DNA of 64,000 nt. Origin: ZC4RG29 sp964521255. Lineage in GTDB: Bacteria; Bacteroidota; Bacteroidia; Cytophagales; Cyclobacteriaceae. The notes beneath the pieces are model-generated. The model searched no databases and was not told the origin of the DNA. It was given only the letters and a program-made list of their open reading frames with translations. The stretch spans positions 1 through 64,000 of the forward strand of contig CAZFRM010000027.1 in assembly GCA_964521255.1 (NCBI GenBank), written 5' to 3'. This document shows, in pieces, positions 35,824 through 45,191 of the stretch. The first letter of the stretch is position 1. Every line of letters begins with the position of its first letter. Made by a program: the position numbers and the translations under genes.

Positions 35824-36572
35824 AGGCTGATTTTAAGGAGTCGATACGCGCCGAAAAATTAACCAAGCGTTTTGGGGATTTCACGGCGGTGGATGCTATT
35901 AGCTTTACCGTACAGAAGGGTGAGATCTTTGGATTTCTTGGTGCGAATGGAGCGGGTAAAACTACGGCGATGCGCATGTTGTGCGGCTTGTCTGTACCTA
36001 CTTCCGGAACGGCTTCGATTGCCGGATTCGATGTCTACAAGGAAACAGAAAAAATAAAAACGCGGATCGGGTACATGAGCCAGAAATTTTCGTTGTACGA
36101 AGACCTTACCGTTGAAGAGAACATATCTTTTTTTGGTGGCATTTACGGTATTAAACCAGCACAGATAAAGCAAAAACAGGAAGGCCTCGTGGAAAAGCTA
36201 GGCCTGCAGGATCAGATTAACAAGCTTGTGGGAAGTTTACCCCTTGGCTGGAAACAGAAACTTTCCTTTTCGGTGGCCGTGCTGCATCAACCCGAAATTG
36301 TTTTTCTCGATGAGCCTACTGGCGGAGTGGATCCGATTACACGACGGCAATTCTGGGACATGATCTACGATGCTTCAGATTCGGGCATTACCGTATTTGT
36401 AACCACGCATTACCTCGACGAAGCAGAATACTGCAATCGCGTTTCGATTATGGTTGATGGCGCCATCGCTGCCCTTGATACACCGGCTCAACTCAAGAAA
36501 AAGTATCAGACCGATTCGATGGACGATGTATTTTATGAGCTGGCACGAGGAGCAAAACGAAACGGCAGTTAA
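35820..36572 (+). CDS. ABC transporter ATP-binding protein, second YbhF half
   Basis: The 250-residue ATPase has Walker A GANGAGKT, Walker B IVFLDEPTGG and an intact H-loop (TTHYLDEA), but its signature is degenerate (LPLGWKQ instead of LSGGQ). This complements the first ATPase, which has an intact signature and a lost H-loop His. It shares 4 bases with the first ATPase gene, so the two are translationally coupled and most likely form a heterodimer. Confidence 0.93.
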   Translation: MKADFKESIRAEKLTKRFGDFTAVDAISFTVQKGEIFGFLGANGAGKTTAMRMLCGLSVPTSGTASIAGFDVYKETEKIKTRIGYMSQKFSLYEDLTVEENISFFGGIYGIKPAQIKQKQEGLVEKLGLQDQINKLVGSLPLGWKQKLSFSVAVLHQPEIVFLDEPTGGVDPITRRQFWDMIYDASDSGITVFVTTHYLDEAEYCNRVSIMVDGAIAALDTPAQLKKKYQTDSMDDVFYELARGAKRNGS

Positions 36573-36588
36573 CTTCAATTGATTGACC

Positions 36589-37710
36589 ATGAATTCATCC
36601 ATTAGAAACCAGCTTTTTAGCTTTGTACGAAAAGAATTTTATCATGTGCTTCGCGATAAAAAAGTTCTGCTGATCCTTTTCGGTATGCCTGTAGTGCAGG
36701 TGCTTTTGTTTGGCTTTGTATTATCGAATGAAGTAAAAGATTCACACATCGTTGTGGTCGATCGAACACCCGATGAAGTATCACGCCAACTGATAGAGAA
36801 GCTTGAAGCCAGTAGATATTTTATTGTCGACGGTATTGTTGAAAATATTGTTGATGTTGAATCCGCTTTCAGACAGGGTAAGATCAAAGCAGCGCTTGTT
36901 TTTCCTTCCAACTTCCGACAGAACTTGTTGCACAATCAGGTGGCTCAGGTACAGATCATCACAGACGCCACGGATGTAAACGCCGCCAATGCGGTTGTGG
37001 GATACCTGACTTCAATTATTCAGGATTTTTCCCAATCGTTAAATAAGAATGAGGAAATACCTTACCAGATCGTTCCTGAAATCCGAATGTTGTATAATCC
37101 GCAGTTGCTTGGCGCGCCCAATTTTGTTCCAGGCGTTATGGCGATGGTCTTGATGCTGGTGTGTGTACTGATGACCGCCGTGGCTATTGTAAAAGAAAAA
37201 GAGTTAGGTACCATGGAGATATTGCTCGTATCGCCAATACGCCCGTCGTTAGTCATCATTTCAAAGGCAGTGCCCTATCTTATCCTTGCATTCATAAATC
37301 TTGTTACCATTATTTTACTGAGTGTTTATGTGCTGGACGTTCCGGTAAAAGGAAATCTTTTTTTGCTTCTTGGCGTAAGTTTGCTATTTATTATCACGTG
37401 CCTGTCATTGGGCATTTTAATTTCTATTCAGACGGATTCACAGCAGGCAGCCATGTTTGCTTCATTGCTGGGCATGCTCCTTCCAACGGTGATTCTCAGC
37501 GGATTTATGTTTCCCATCGAGAACATGCCATTGCCTCTTCAGATCATTTCCAATATCGTTCCCTCGCGATGGTATTACATCATTGTCAAAAACGTGATGA
37601 TCAAGGGAGCCGGATTCTCCGCCATATGGCGTGAGACGTTGGTGCTTGTTCTCATGATACTGGTTCTCTTTGGTGTCAGTATGAAAAAATTCAAGATTCG
37701 GTTGGCGTAA
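36589..37710 (+). CDS. ABC-2 type transporter permease (YbhS-like)
   Basis: The 373-residue permease has an N-terminal transmembrane helix (LLILFGMPVVQVLLFGFVLS), a large extracytoplasmic loop (about 60-180), and five further helices (about 190-370). This is the ABC-2 (YbhS/YbhR, DrrB-like) topology. It pairs with the following permease to make the membrane channel. The ATG at 36589 is preferred over a TTG at 36583. Confidence 0.92.
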   Translation: MNSSIRNQLFSFVRKEFYHVLRDKKVLLILFGMPVVQVLLFGFVLSNEVKDSHIVVVDRTPDEVSRQLIEKLEASRYFIVDGIVENIVDVESAFRQGKIKAALVFPSNFRQNLLHNQVAQVQIITDATDVNAANAVVGYLTSIIQDFSQSLNKNEEIPYQIVPEIRMLYNPQLLGAPNFVPGVMAMVLMLVCVLMTAVAIVKEKELGTMEILLVSPIRPSLVIISKAVPYLILAFINLVTIILLSVYVLDVPVKGNLFLLLGVSLLFIITCLSLGILISIQTDSQQAAMFASLLGMLLPTVILSGFMFPIENMPLPLQIISNIVPSRWYYIIVKNVMIKGAGFSAIWRETLVLVLMILVLFGVSMKKFKIRLA

Positions 37711-37716
37711 AAAATA

Positions 37717-38832
37717 ATGGGTATGCACACACTACTTGTTTTGTTGAAGAAAGAATTCCGGCAGATCTTCCGCAACAAGACCATTTTAATTATTTCGTTT
37801 GTCGCTCCCATTGTTCAGTTTCTAATACTTCCCTTAGCCGCCAATTTTGAAACCAAGAACATTAACCTTGTTGTCGTGGACCATGACCGTTCAACCACAT
37901 CACGAAAGTTACTGTCACAGATCACGGGCTCGGGATATTTTCAATTTGTTGACTATACGCCTTCTTTTAAACAGGCGTATCAGTCAATTGAAACGGATAA
38001 AGCCGATCTGATACTCGAAATTCAACCCGCCTTTGAACGAAATCTCATCCGGGAAAACCAGGCGAAAGTTTTTATCGCTGTAAATGCAATCAACGGGACC
38101 AAGGCGGTTGTGGGAGGAAATTACCTCAATGGTATAATCGCAGGATTCAATAACGATATTCGTGTTGAGTTGATCCCGGGTGCAAAGGGCAAAGGCATTA
38201 TGGCTACTTCGTCTTACTGGTTCAATCCAAAATTGAATTACAAAATCGCCCTAATTCCTGGTATCCTCGCTATTTTGGTTACCATGATAGCGGGATTTTT
38301 AAGCGCATTGAATATTGTCAAGGAAAAGGAATCTGGAACGATCGAACAAATTAACGTAACCCCTATTAAGAAAAGAGATTTCATTTTAGGCAAGCTCATC
38401 CCTTTTTGGATATTGGCGATGATCGTGTTTACCATTGGCCTGCTATTAGCTTACCTTATTTATGATATTGTACCCCAGGGAAGTTTGCTTGTGCTTTACG
38501 TTTTCATTGCCGCGTACTTGCTCGCTGTGCTGGGCTTTGGACTTTTGATTTCAACATTTTGCAGAACGCAGCAGGAGGCAATGTTCCTGATGTTTTTTTT
38601 TATGATGATTTTCATTCTGATGGGAGGGCTGTTCACGTCCATTGACAGCATGCCGGATTGGGCGAAGATGATCACACGCTTTAACCCAGTGAATTACATG
38701 ATTAATGTCATGCGTCTCGTTATCTTAAAAGCGAGCGGCTTTCGCGATATCCTTCCAGACTTCATTGCTGTGATTGTTATGGCCATTGTGCTGAACACAT
38801 GGGCCGTATTGAACTACAAAAAGACGAGCTGA
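37717..38832 (+). CDS. ABC-2 type transporter permease (YbhR-like)
   Basis: The 371-residue permease resembles the previous gene product in length and topology: one N-terminal helix (FVAPIVQFLILPLAA), a large periplasmic part, and five C-terminal helices, with the ABC-2 motif LNIVKEKESGTIEQINVTPI. It is the last gene of the exporter operon and stops 20 bases before the convergent galM gene. Substrate of the pump is unknown; YbhGFSR-type pumps export drugs and cations. Confidence 0.92.
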   Translation: MGMHTLLVLLKKEFRQIFRNKTILIISFVAPIVQFLILPLAANFETKNINLVVVDHDRSTTSRKLLSQITGSGYFQFVDYTPSFKQAYQSIETDKADLILEIQPAFERNLIRENQAKVFIAVNAINGTKAVVGGNYLNGIIAGFNNDIRVELIPGAKGKGIMATSSYWFNPKLNYKIALIPGILAILVTMIAGFLSALNIVKEKESGTIEQINVTPIKKRDFILGKLIPFWILAMIVFTIGLLLAYLIYDIVPQGSLLVLYVFIAAYLLAVLGFGLLISTFCRTQQEAMFLMFFFMMIFILMGGLFTSIDSMPDWAKMITRFNPVNYMINVMRLVILKASGFRDILPDFIAVIVMAIVLNTWAVLNYKKTS

Positions 38833-38852
38833 GACGGCGAAGAAATGGATAC

Positions 38853-39905
38853 TTATTTTGTTGCAAACTTATACGTGGTAGCCGTTTCATAGACTCTGCC
38901 GGGCTCCAAGACGACAGGTGGAAATGCCGGTTGATTAGGGGAATCAGGAAAGTGTTGTGTTTCAATGCAAAGACCGTATCGCTTGTGGTAAACGGCATTG
39001 TACTTTCCATGGTAGCCTGCCAGGAAATTTCCGGAATAAAACTGAGCGCCAGGTTCTTTAGTAAAGACTTCCAAATAACGTCCGCTAACGGGATCATAAA
39101 GTGCAGCAGCAACTACGCCCTTATTGGTCACGTCATCATTGAAAACAAAAGTATGATCATACCCCTGACCGTTTTTTAATTGTTCGTTATCATCGTTGAT
39201 GCGGGCGCCAACACGTGCTGGCTTGCGAAAATCAAAGGGTGTACGTGCTACTGATTTAAGTTCACCCGTGGGAATTGAAGTTTCGTCAATGGCAACAAAC
39301 TGTTCGGCGTTCAGCATGATCTCGTGATCCAGAATGTTGCGTTTCGTGTTGCCGGATAAGTTGAAGTAGCTATGCTGCGTAAGGTTAATTACAGTTTTTT
39401 TATCGGTGGTCGCTTCATAGCTTACTTTGAATTCATTGTTGTCTGTAAGCGTGTAGATTACCTTTACATTTAAAGTGCCAGGATAGCCCTCCTCACCGTC
39501 TTTGCTAATGTATGTGAATTTAAGAGAAGGACCTTCTGATGATTTATTCCCCTCAACATTCCATAAAACTTTGTCAAAAGATTTGATGCCTCCATGAAGG
39601 TGATTAGGTCCATTGTTGATGGCAAGTTTGTATGATACGCCATCAATGGAAAATGTTCCTTTCGCAATGCGATTTCCATAGCGTCCAATAACGGCGCCGA
39701 AAAAAGGACTTTCTTTTTGATATTGTTCAATGGTATCAAATCCCAACACAATATCTTCCAGGACACCTTTTCTATCAGGAACTTTTAGTGAGGTTACAAC
39801 ACAACCGTAATTCATTACTTTTAATTCCAATCCGTTTGCATTTGTGAGCGTATACAGTATTACATTACCATCGCTTGTCTTTCCAAAAGGTTCCTGTTTG
39901 ATCAT
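38853..39905 (-). CDS. galM: Aldose 1-epimerase (mutarotase)
   Basis: The 350-residue protein interconverts alpha and beta anomers of aldoses such as galactose and glucose. Family features are GRYGNRIAKGTFSIDG, NGPNHLHGGIKSFDKVLW, NLTQHSYFNLSG (catalytic His), GYDHTFVF and the C-terminal CIETQHFPDSPNQPAFP (catalytic Glu). There is no signal peptide, so it should be cytoplasmic. It sits alone, convergent with the exporter operon. Confidence 0.95.
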   Translation of the reverse strand: MIKQEPFGKTSDGNVILYTLTNANGLELKVMNYGCVVTSLKVPDRKGVLEDIVLGFDTIEQYQKESPFFGAVIGRYGNRIAKGTFSIDGVSYKLAINNGPNHLHGGIKSFDKVLWNVEGNKSSEGPSLKFTYISKDGEEGYPGTLNVKVIYTLTDNNEFKVSYEATTDKKTVINLTQHSYFNLSGNTKRNILDHEIMLNAEQFVAIDETSIPTGELKSVARTPFDFRKPARVGARINDDNEQLKNGQGYDHTFVFNDDVTNKGVVAAALYDPVSGRYLEVFTKEPGAQFYSGNFLAGYHGKYNAVYHKRYGLCIETQHFPDSPNQPAFPPVVLEPGRVYETATTYKFATK

Positions 39906-39955
39906 TAGAATTATTTTTTTGAAGTACGGAATTTATTGGTCTATTAGCAATACGT

Positions 39956-40672
39956 TTAAAGGCGTACAGTTTTTTTACCCGTCTTTAATTTCATCAGAGT
40001 TTCCCGAATGGCAATTTTAGGAAGCGTTTCCATATTCTCTCTTAAATATTCTCTTACCAGTTTCGGATAATGTTTCACCATACTGCGGAGTACCCAGGAG
40101 ATCGCCTTTGTAATCAGTATTTCTTTTTCACTTTTTAAGCGATCAATATTTTCTATTGCTGCTTTTGCAAGAAGATCATCCTTCACCTGGCTTAATGGCG
40201 AACAAAGTAATACGATCGAAGCTCTTCTCTTGTTGATGTTTTTACTTCCAGACAATTGATCAATAACTTTTTTCCACGACGTCCAGTTGTCCGAGATATC
40301 AACAGCGAGGTGTTTGCCTGTGCAAAGTGCATCGACTTCTGCCCATCCTATTGTATTATCAAGCCATCGATCAAAGAGTTTTGGATCTACTCTTCGCTGT
40401 TCTTTTGTAGCGTAACCCATTAGAATACCTGTGAAGCATTTTTCCGTAGAGGATTCGCCTTTATTCAGACTGGTAAGCAAATCAGAAAATTCTTTTATTG
40501 TGAGATCATGGTGATCCTTCATCCAGTCTTTTGCAATGGATCGGAGCACGGGTATGCTGATGGGATAACGCGGGTGATCGTTGCCGAGATAACGGTCAAG
40601 AAAAGTATGCTTTGTAGGCTTCCCTGATTTTTTAATAATGCGATCAAGTAATTCTTTGTGATGAGAATTCAT
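39956..40672 (-). CDS. AlkD-like DNA alkylation repair protein
   Basis: The 238-residue protein is all helical (HEAT repeats), with the AlkD pattern: YLGNDHPRYPISIPVLRSIA near the N terminus, WAEVDALCTGKH (the family's active-site Asp region) and NKRRASIVLLCSPL. AlkD-like proteins are DNA glycosylases that remove bulky alkyl adducts. It is cytoplasmic and apparently monocistronic. The length matches the family. Confidence 0.85.
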   Translation of the reverse strand: MNSHHKELLDRIIKKSGKPTKHTFLDRYLGNDHPRYPISIPVLRSIAKDWMKDHHDLTIKEFSDLLTSLNKGESSTEKCFTGILMGYATKEQRRVDPKLFDRWLDNTIGWAEVDALCTGKHLAVDISDNWTSWKKVIDQLSGSKNINKRRASIVLLCSPLSQVKDDLLAKAAIENIDRLKSEKEILITKAISWVLRSMVKHYPKLVREYLRENMETLPKIAIRETLMKLKTGKKTVRL

Positions 40673-40722
40673 TTGTCTTCAGGAATGGCTCTCACGAGTG
40701 AGAAAAATTATTTCAATCGACG

Positions 40723-41517
40723 TTAATTTTTCCGGGCAATACTGGATTGTTCCGTTTCCAACGCGTTCCAGTTTTTCTTCAATTGTTCAAGATCTTCCTC
40801 CATGCAGGGATAATGCTGAGGATTGGGAATGGCAGGATAAACTCCGCTCTCAAGATGATAAGTAGAAAGTCCACCTGTCCATTCAAAGTGTGCTGGATCA
40901 TAAATACTTCTCCACCGGCCGCCCCAGCGAAGACCAAGACTTTCACCAATAACACCAATTTTTCTCCACAAAACTTTATTATCCCATTTAGGCTGACCAT
41001 TAACTACTGGTACTAAGTCAACAGCAAGGCCATATTGATGTTTTGATTTTCCTCCTTTCGATTGGGTATATTTTTTCCCCATCGAAAAATATTCGGATTG
41101 TTTGGCTTTCGTGCGATACGATTCAACAACAGCAAGCTCGATACCTTTGCTCTTACAGATGTTTATCATATTAACAATTTTATCACGGAAGTAGGGGTGA
41201 AGCGATTTTAGATCAGCGATCATGGGCAATCCGCCACGATCTTGCCCAAAAGCAAAATTGTTTACGAACAGCCATTCTTTCCATTCCTCAGAGTCACTTA
41301 CTTGAGCTAAATCTACAACCTGTGTTGTCGTGTCAAACCGGACAGATAAATCAAGCATCAATTCGAGATAATCAAGATCAGAAGGCGCTGAAAGATCAGA
41401 TTGACCGTAAACAGGGAGGAGAGCGAAGCCGAATAAGATTCCTAAAAGGAGTCGAAAAAATGATTTATTCAAGAAGTCATAAGTTTTGAAGATGCAAAGA
41501 TAAAAATCTTTAGTCAT
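40723..41517 (-). CDS. M15-family peptidase (L,D- or D,D-carboxypeptidase type)
   Basis: The 264-residue protein has a hydrophobic N terminus (LNKSFFRLLLGILFGFALLP) as signal or anchor and a C-terminal M15C domain with the zinc motif KHQYGLAVDLV (His, Asp) and DPAHFEW (second His), plus VVESYRTKAKQSEYF. This fits endolysin-like peptidoglycan peptidases. The insert near residue 100-130 is typical of M15C members. Confidence 0.82.
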   Translation of the reverse strand: MTKDFYLCIFKTYDFLNKSFFRLLLGILFGFALLPVYGQSDLSAPSDLDYLELMLDLSVRFDTTTQVVDLAQVSDSEEWKEWLFVNNFAFGQDRGGLPMIADLKSLHPYFRDKIVNMINICKSKGIELAVVESYRTKAKQSEYFSMGKKYTQSKGGKSKHQYGLAVDLVPVVNGQPKWDNKVLWRKIGVIGESLGLRWGGRWRSIYDPAHFEWTGGLSTYHLESGVYPAIPNPQHYPCMEEDLEQLKKNWNALETEQSSIARKN

Positions 41518-41532
41518 CTCAAAAATGATTAT

Positions 41533-42750
41533 TTATTTCAAAACTTCCGGCGATGTTAAAGTAAGATTGGCATCGATTTCGATCTCTTTTGAGTAGGCGA
41601 GGTGAGAATAAACTTCTGCACTTTTTCTTTTGATTCGATCTTTTGTTTCCAGGTTGCATTCGTATAATCCGAAACGGTAGGTGGGGCCCAGGTGCCATTC
41701 GAAATTGTCCCACGGGCTCCAATAATAATAACCTTTTACATCGACACCTTCATCCATTGCTTGGCGAATAACGGTCATGTATTCCTGGATGGCCTGTACT
41801 CTTTTTTCATCGTTGTTCGTACAGATTCCATTTTCGGTTATGATGATCGGCTTTTTATACAAACGCCAGTAGCGCAGCATCGATTCATGAATTCCATTGG
41901 GATAATATTCCCACATGTCATCATGATTTTTTCCCAGCTTCTTAATTTTGTCGGGCGTTTCAATATACGTGATTGGAAATGGATCATGAGAAATGCGGGC
42001 GTAATAACTCATTCCAAAGAAATCCGACTTCTCAAAATGTTTGGGAATGAATTCCATAAACCATAGATCCGATATTTTCGCGGGCAGCCATCCGAGAAAA
42101 TTTTCATGAGAGAAAATGGCGGCATTGTGTGATATGCCGATTGTATGCGACGGAAATTTTTCTTTAATATAATCGTAAATAATATCGTGGGCTCTTCCCA
42201 TGTTCTTTACAACCTTAACTGCCGTTATAATATTATTTTTGAATGGAGGAAATTCACCTACGATCCATCCGTAACTTGCGTAGACATTCGGTTCATTAAA
42301 GGTGTTCCACGAGGTTACATATCTTCCGAATTCGTCCACAAGTTTTTTACAAAAGTCGATCCACAGATAAATATTATCTTCTTTTTCCCATCCGCCTTTT
42401 TTTGAAAACCAAATGGGATTTGTAAAATGATGTAACACCATCATAACGGAAACATTGCGGGAGACAAGCGCCTGGAGAAATGAATGATATTGATTTGTTA
42501 CTACCGGGTCGAATTTTCCAAGCGGTTCAGGTTGGAGCTTACTCCACATCAGGCTCATTCTATACGCTGGCGCTAACGATGAGATGAGTTCAACATCTTC
42601 CAGGAAGCGATGCTCATGATCTGTGGTTCGATCAAACACATGGCCATCGCGCGAACGAATTCCTTTCCAGTCATGATCAACAGCGGTTTCTATTTGATAA
42701 GAAGCAGTGCTGGTACCAAAGGTAAAATCAGAAGGAAAAGATATTTTCAT
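41533..42750 (-). CDS. Family 1 glycoside hydrolase (beta-glucosidase-like)
   Basis: The 405-residue enzyme has the GH1 barrel: FPSDFTFGTSTASYQIE, acid/base Glu153 in NTFNEPN and nucleophile Glu306 in IITENG, followed by WSPWDNFEW. Both catalytic glutamates are present. Start at 42750 (MKISFPSDF) is chosen: the frame reaches 42795 but the upstream part lies inside a terminator hairpin. There is no signal peptide. It hydrolyses small beta-glycosides; a true 6-phospho-glucosidase is less likely from context. Confidence 0.93.
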   Translation of the reverse strand: MKISFPSDFTFGTSTASYQIETAVDHDWKGIRSRDGHVFDRTTDHEHRFLEDVELISSLAPAYRMSLMWSKLQPEPLGKFDPVVTNQYHSFLQALVSRNVSVMMVLHHFTNPIWFSKKGGWEKEDNIYLWIDFCKKLVDEFGRYVTSWNTFNEPNVYASYGWIVGEFPPFKNNIITAVKVVKNMGRAHDIIYDYIKEKFPSHTIGISHNAAIFSHENFLGWLPAKISDLWFMEFIPKHFEKSDFFGMSYYARISHDPFPITYIETPDKIKKLGKNHDDMWEYYPNGIHESMLRYWRLYKKPIIITENGICTNNDEKRVQAIQEYMTVIRQAMDEGVDVKGYYYWSPWDNFEWHLGPTYRFGLYECNLETKDRIKRKSAEVYSHLAYSKEIEIDANLTLTSPEVLK

Positions 42751-42761
42751 TTTATCAATGT

Positions 42762-42800
42762 GCAAAAATAAAAAAGCCCTCGTCCGAACAGGCAAGGGCT
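42762..42800 (-). terminator. Terminator after the DUF4168-like gene
   Basis: AGCCCT (42775-42780) pairs with AGGGCT (42795-42800). On the minus strand it is followed by TTTTTTATTTT. It lies just after the stop codon at 42823 and just before the GH1 start. Confidence 0.75.
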
Positions 42801-42822
42801 GGGAAAAATTTTATGGGGAGCA

Positions 42823-43287
42823 TTAACCACCGTTGTCTTCTTTTAGTTTGCTAAGCATCGCCTCATATTTTGACTTTACCTCACCATCTTCAGTGATAGC
42901 TTTTTTAACTTTGTTATAAGTAGATGCACCTACGTATTCTTTGGCCATTGTTTTGAATGTTGCATTGATCTCTGCTGTACCTTTTTCTTTGCTGGTCTGA
43001 ATTTCCTTGAGGAATGAAATTTCATCCGGCGTTGCTTTTGCTTCTTCCAATTTTGCAGGATCGTTCGCAATTCTGGAAAGATCATTGTAACGGGCTACGG
43101 TAATTTTATCAGTTCCTTTTACTTTTTCAGAAATCTCTGCGAGGAGTTCTATGCGCATTTCGTCAATTGAATCCATCATCACAGCATAGCGTTGTAATTC
43201 CTCGTCGCTGACTTTTTCAGCATCTTGTGCCTGCAGGGCGCTGAAGATAGAAAAGCAAAGGACTGCTAGAAAAAATTTCTCCTTCAT
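42823..43287 (-). CDS. DUF4168-like exported protein
   Basis: The 154-residue protein has a signal peptide (MKEKFFLAVLCFSIFSALQA) and a helical DUF4168-like body (DAEKVSDEELQRYAVMMDSI, EISFLKEIQTSKEKGTAEIN, KVKKAITEDGEVKSKYEAML). The function is unknown. It is charged and repetitive in pattern. A terminator follows it. Confidence 0.65.
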   Translation of the reverse strand: MKEKFFLAVLCFSIFSALQAQDAEKVSDEELQRYAVMMDSIDEMRIELLAEISEKVKGTDKITVARYNDLSRIANDPAKLEEAKATPDEISFLKEIQTSKEKGTAEINATFKTMAKEYVGASTYNKVKKAITEDGEVKSKYEAMLSKLKEDNGG

Positions 43288-43415
43288 GGTCTTAATCTTT
43301 AGAGTTTTTGAAATTTAAAACACCTAGTATAAGAAGTTGTGATTGATTTGGCAAATCAAATTATAGAAATGGGCATTGATCAGACATAAAACGCTTATCA
43401 GGGCGATAAAAAAAA

Positions 43416-43440
43416 CGGGGTCCTTGTTTCGAGGACCCCG
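43416..43440 (-). terminator. Terminator of the sigma/anti-sigma operon
   Basis: CGGGGTCCT (43416-43424) pairs with AGGACCCCG (43432-43440). On the minus strand the 9-bp stem is followed by TTTTTTTT. It ends the anti-sigma gene that stops at 43462. Confidence 0.85.
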
Positions 43441-43461
43441 CATATCTTATAATAAAGTTTG

Positions 43462-44328
43462 TTATTTACTTCTGTAAGCCTTCAATTTTTGCAGAAGGGC
43501 CGGATCATTAATGGCTTTTAATGGTGCTGGCTGAGTTTGTCCTTCGTCCAGCAGGTAGTAGCCTGAATTGTAGTACAGAAATATTGTTCTCTTATTGTTA
43601 TTGAAGAATTCTAATATTTCATACAGGTCTTTCTCAAATGAACCCAACAAGAAAAGTTTTCCGTCTTTAAACTGATAATGAAAATCCAGTTTTTTATTGG
43701 TGTCATCAGTCTCAACTACTATTGATGAGTTTGAAAGAGTGGTTTTGCTTTCGTCACCAATTTCAGGCTTTTCACTTGCTTGCTCCAACTCCTTAGTAGG
43801 ATCATATGGTTCAAGGCTGGGTTGCTGTATGGGTGTACCCGTTTCTGCTTTTTTATCGGGTTGAGCAGATGTGGATTTATTATCTGACTCTTCTTTAATC
43901 CTTTCCTCTTGTTGTGGAATTACAACAACTTCTTCCATTTTATCATCCGAAATTGTTTCTTCAGAAACAGAAGGTTGTACAGCAGCGGGCTGTTCCTTTG
44001 TAATTTGAGTCGCCTCAATTGCCGAATCATTTTTACCAAATAAGAAATACAATCCCATACCCACAACGGCAACAGCAGCAGCGGTTAACCCCACCTTTGC
44101 CAGTAAAGAAGAATTGGTGGGTGCTGGTGTTGCGATCTCGCTCAGCATTGCTTTTAATTCTGCAACACGTGCTTTTTTGATTCCTTCTATAAACTCTTTT
44201 TGAAGGCCCAGTTCATTTCTTAATGACATATCAGACTCGATCTTTTTCTCAAAATCGAGTTTGTCCTGACCTTTCAATCGGTTTGAAAGGTAGTCGTCTA
44301 ATAATTCAAAATCTTTTTCAGTTGCCAT
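43462..44328 (-). CDS. Putative anti-sigma factor with single membrane helix
   Basis: The 288-residue protein has an N-terminal cytoplasmic part (LDDYLSNRLKGQDKLDFEKK, anti-sigma-like), one transmembrane helix (about 77-97), a low-complexity acidic region and a C-terminal part (about 215-288) that may sense or bind something outside. It starts 6 bases after the sigma factor stop, and its layout and position suggest it holds that sigma factor. No Zn-binding motif is evident. Confidence 0.75.
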   Translation of the reverse strand: MATEKDFELLDDYLSNRLKGQDKLDFEKKIESDMSLRNELGLQKEFIEGIKKARVAELKAMLSEIATPAPTNSSLLAKVGLTAAAVAVVGMGLYFLFGKNDSAIEATQITKEQPAAVQPSVSEETISDDKMEEVVVIPQQEERIKEESDNKSTSAQPDKKAETGTPIQQPSLEPYDPTKELEQASEKPEIGDESKTTLSNSSIVVETDDTNKKLDFHYQFKDGKLFLLGSFEKDLYEILEFFNNNKRTIFLYYNSGYYLLDEGQTQPAPLKAINDPALLQKLKAYRSK

Positions 44329-44334
44329 GTTTCA

Positions 44335-44874
44335 CTAATCTAAAAAGTCATGCTCGCTATACTGAGCCTTAATTAAATCATCAAGTTTCTTTTTGCACTT
44401 ATACTTTTTGGTTTTAGCAGTATCCGTATTTGCGAAGCCTAACTTGTCTGCTATGTCTTGCATCGACATTTCTTCAAAGTAATAGTACATCAAAACTTTC
44501 TTACAGGTATCGCCTAATTGTTCAATACAACGGGCGATAATCTTTTCGCGTTCGGCTGTATCAATATCCATTGAAACAGGCGAATCTTTTTCTTCATTGG
44601 AGAGGCGTTTCTTCCTGTCCAGTTCTTTTCTCCACAGATTCTGACATATACTATATATATATGTGCTGATCTTGGAAGTCATTACCAGGTTTCCGGAGGT
44701 AGCTTTCTGCCAAAAGACAATTAATGCATCCTGGTAGATATCGCGGGCCTCATCCTCTGTTCCACTGTTGCTGATAACCAGTTTGGTCATCATCCGGTAA
44801 TACTTTTTGTACAGGAACTCCAGAGCTTTCTCGTCACCCTTTTGGATTCTTTCGAAAATCTCTTTTTCGTTCAT
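44335..44874 (-). CDS. ECF-type RNA polymerase sigma factor
   Basis: The 179-residue protein has sigma-2 (EFLYKKYYRMMTKLVISNSG ... DIYQDALIVFWQ) and sigma-4 (KVLMYYYFEEMSMQDIADKL) regions, as in sigma-70 ECF factors. Start at 44874 (MNEKEIFERIQKG) is favoured; an ATG at 44898 would add 8 residues. It is followed 6 bases later by a putative membrane anti-sigma factor. The region upstream (44875-45191) holds no convincing gene. Confidence 0.92.
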   Translation of the reverse strand: MNEKEIFERIQKGDEKALEFLYKKYYRMMTKLVISNSGTEDEARDIYQDALIVFWQKATSGNLVMTSKISTYIYSICQNLWRKELDRKKRLSNEEKDSPVSMDIDTAEREKIIARCIEQLGDTCKKVLMYYYFEEMSMQDIADKLGFANTDTAKTKKYKCKKKLDDLIKAQYSEHDFLD

Positions 44875-45136
44875 GTTCGAGCTCGACTTAAATACCATGA
44901 TGAATTGTTATGGTAACCTTTTTTACGGGCTTAATTTGTCAATTTAACTGTATTAACCACCCTTTCAGCTTCTGCAATCAATTGTTAGGGTGTCTAAATG
45001 CAGGTTTGTGTGCTGAAATGACCAGGGTATCACCCGCTTCAGATGCTTTCTTCAGGCCAGACTTTGCAGCAATAAACCCGTTTCAATCTTAGCAATAATA
45101 CAAAAACAACAGGTAAAGCTGTGGATATATTAACCT

Positions 45137-45174
45137 CAAAAAAAAATGACTTTCATTTTGAAAGCCATTTTTTT
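45137..45174 (-). terminator. Terminator of hppA
   Basis: Read on the minus strand, a stem of GGCTTTC and GAAAG with T-rich flanks (AAAAAAAATGACTTTC...GAAAGCCATTTTTTT on plus) follows the hppA stop codon by about 20 bases. Stem about 10-12 bp. Confidence 0.75.
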
Positions 45175-45191
45175 GAAAACTATAATAATGG

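Noticed and set aside
42751..42795. Upstream extension of the GH1 gene
   Set aside because: It lies in the terminator of the preceding gene; the family start MKISFPSDF is at 42750.
44970..45085. Frame FIAAKSGLKKASEAGDTLVI on the minus strand upstream of the sigma factor
   Set aside because: It has no start codon and only about 34 codons; may be a remnant but cannot be assigned.
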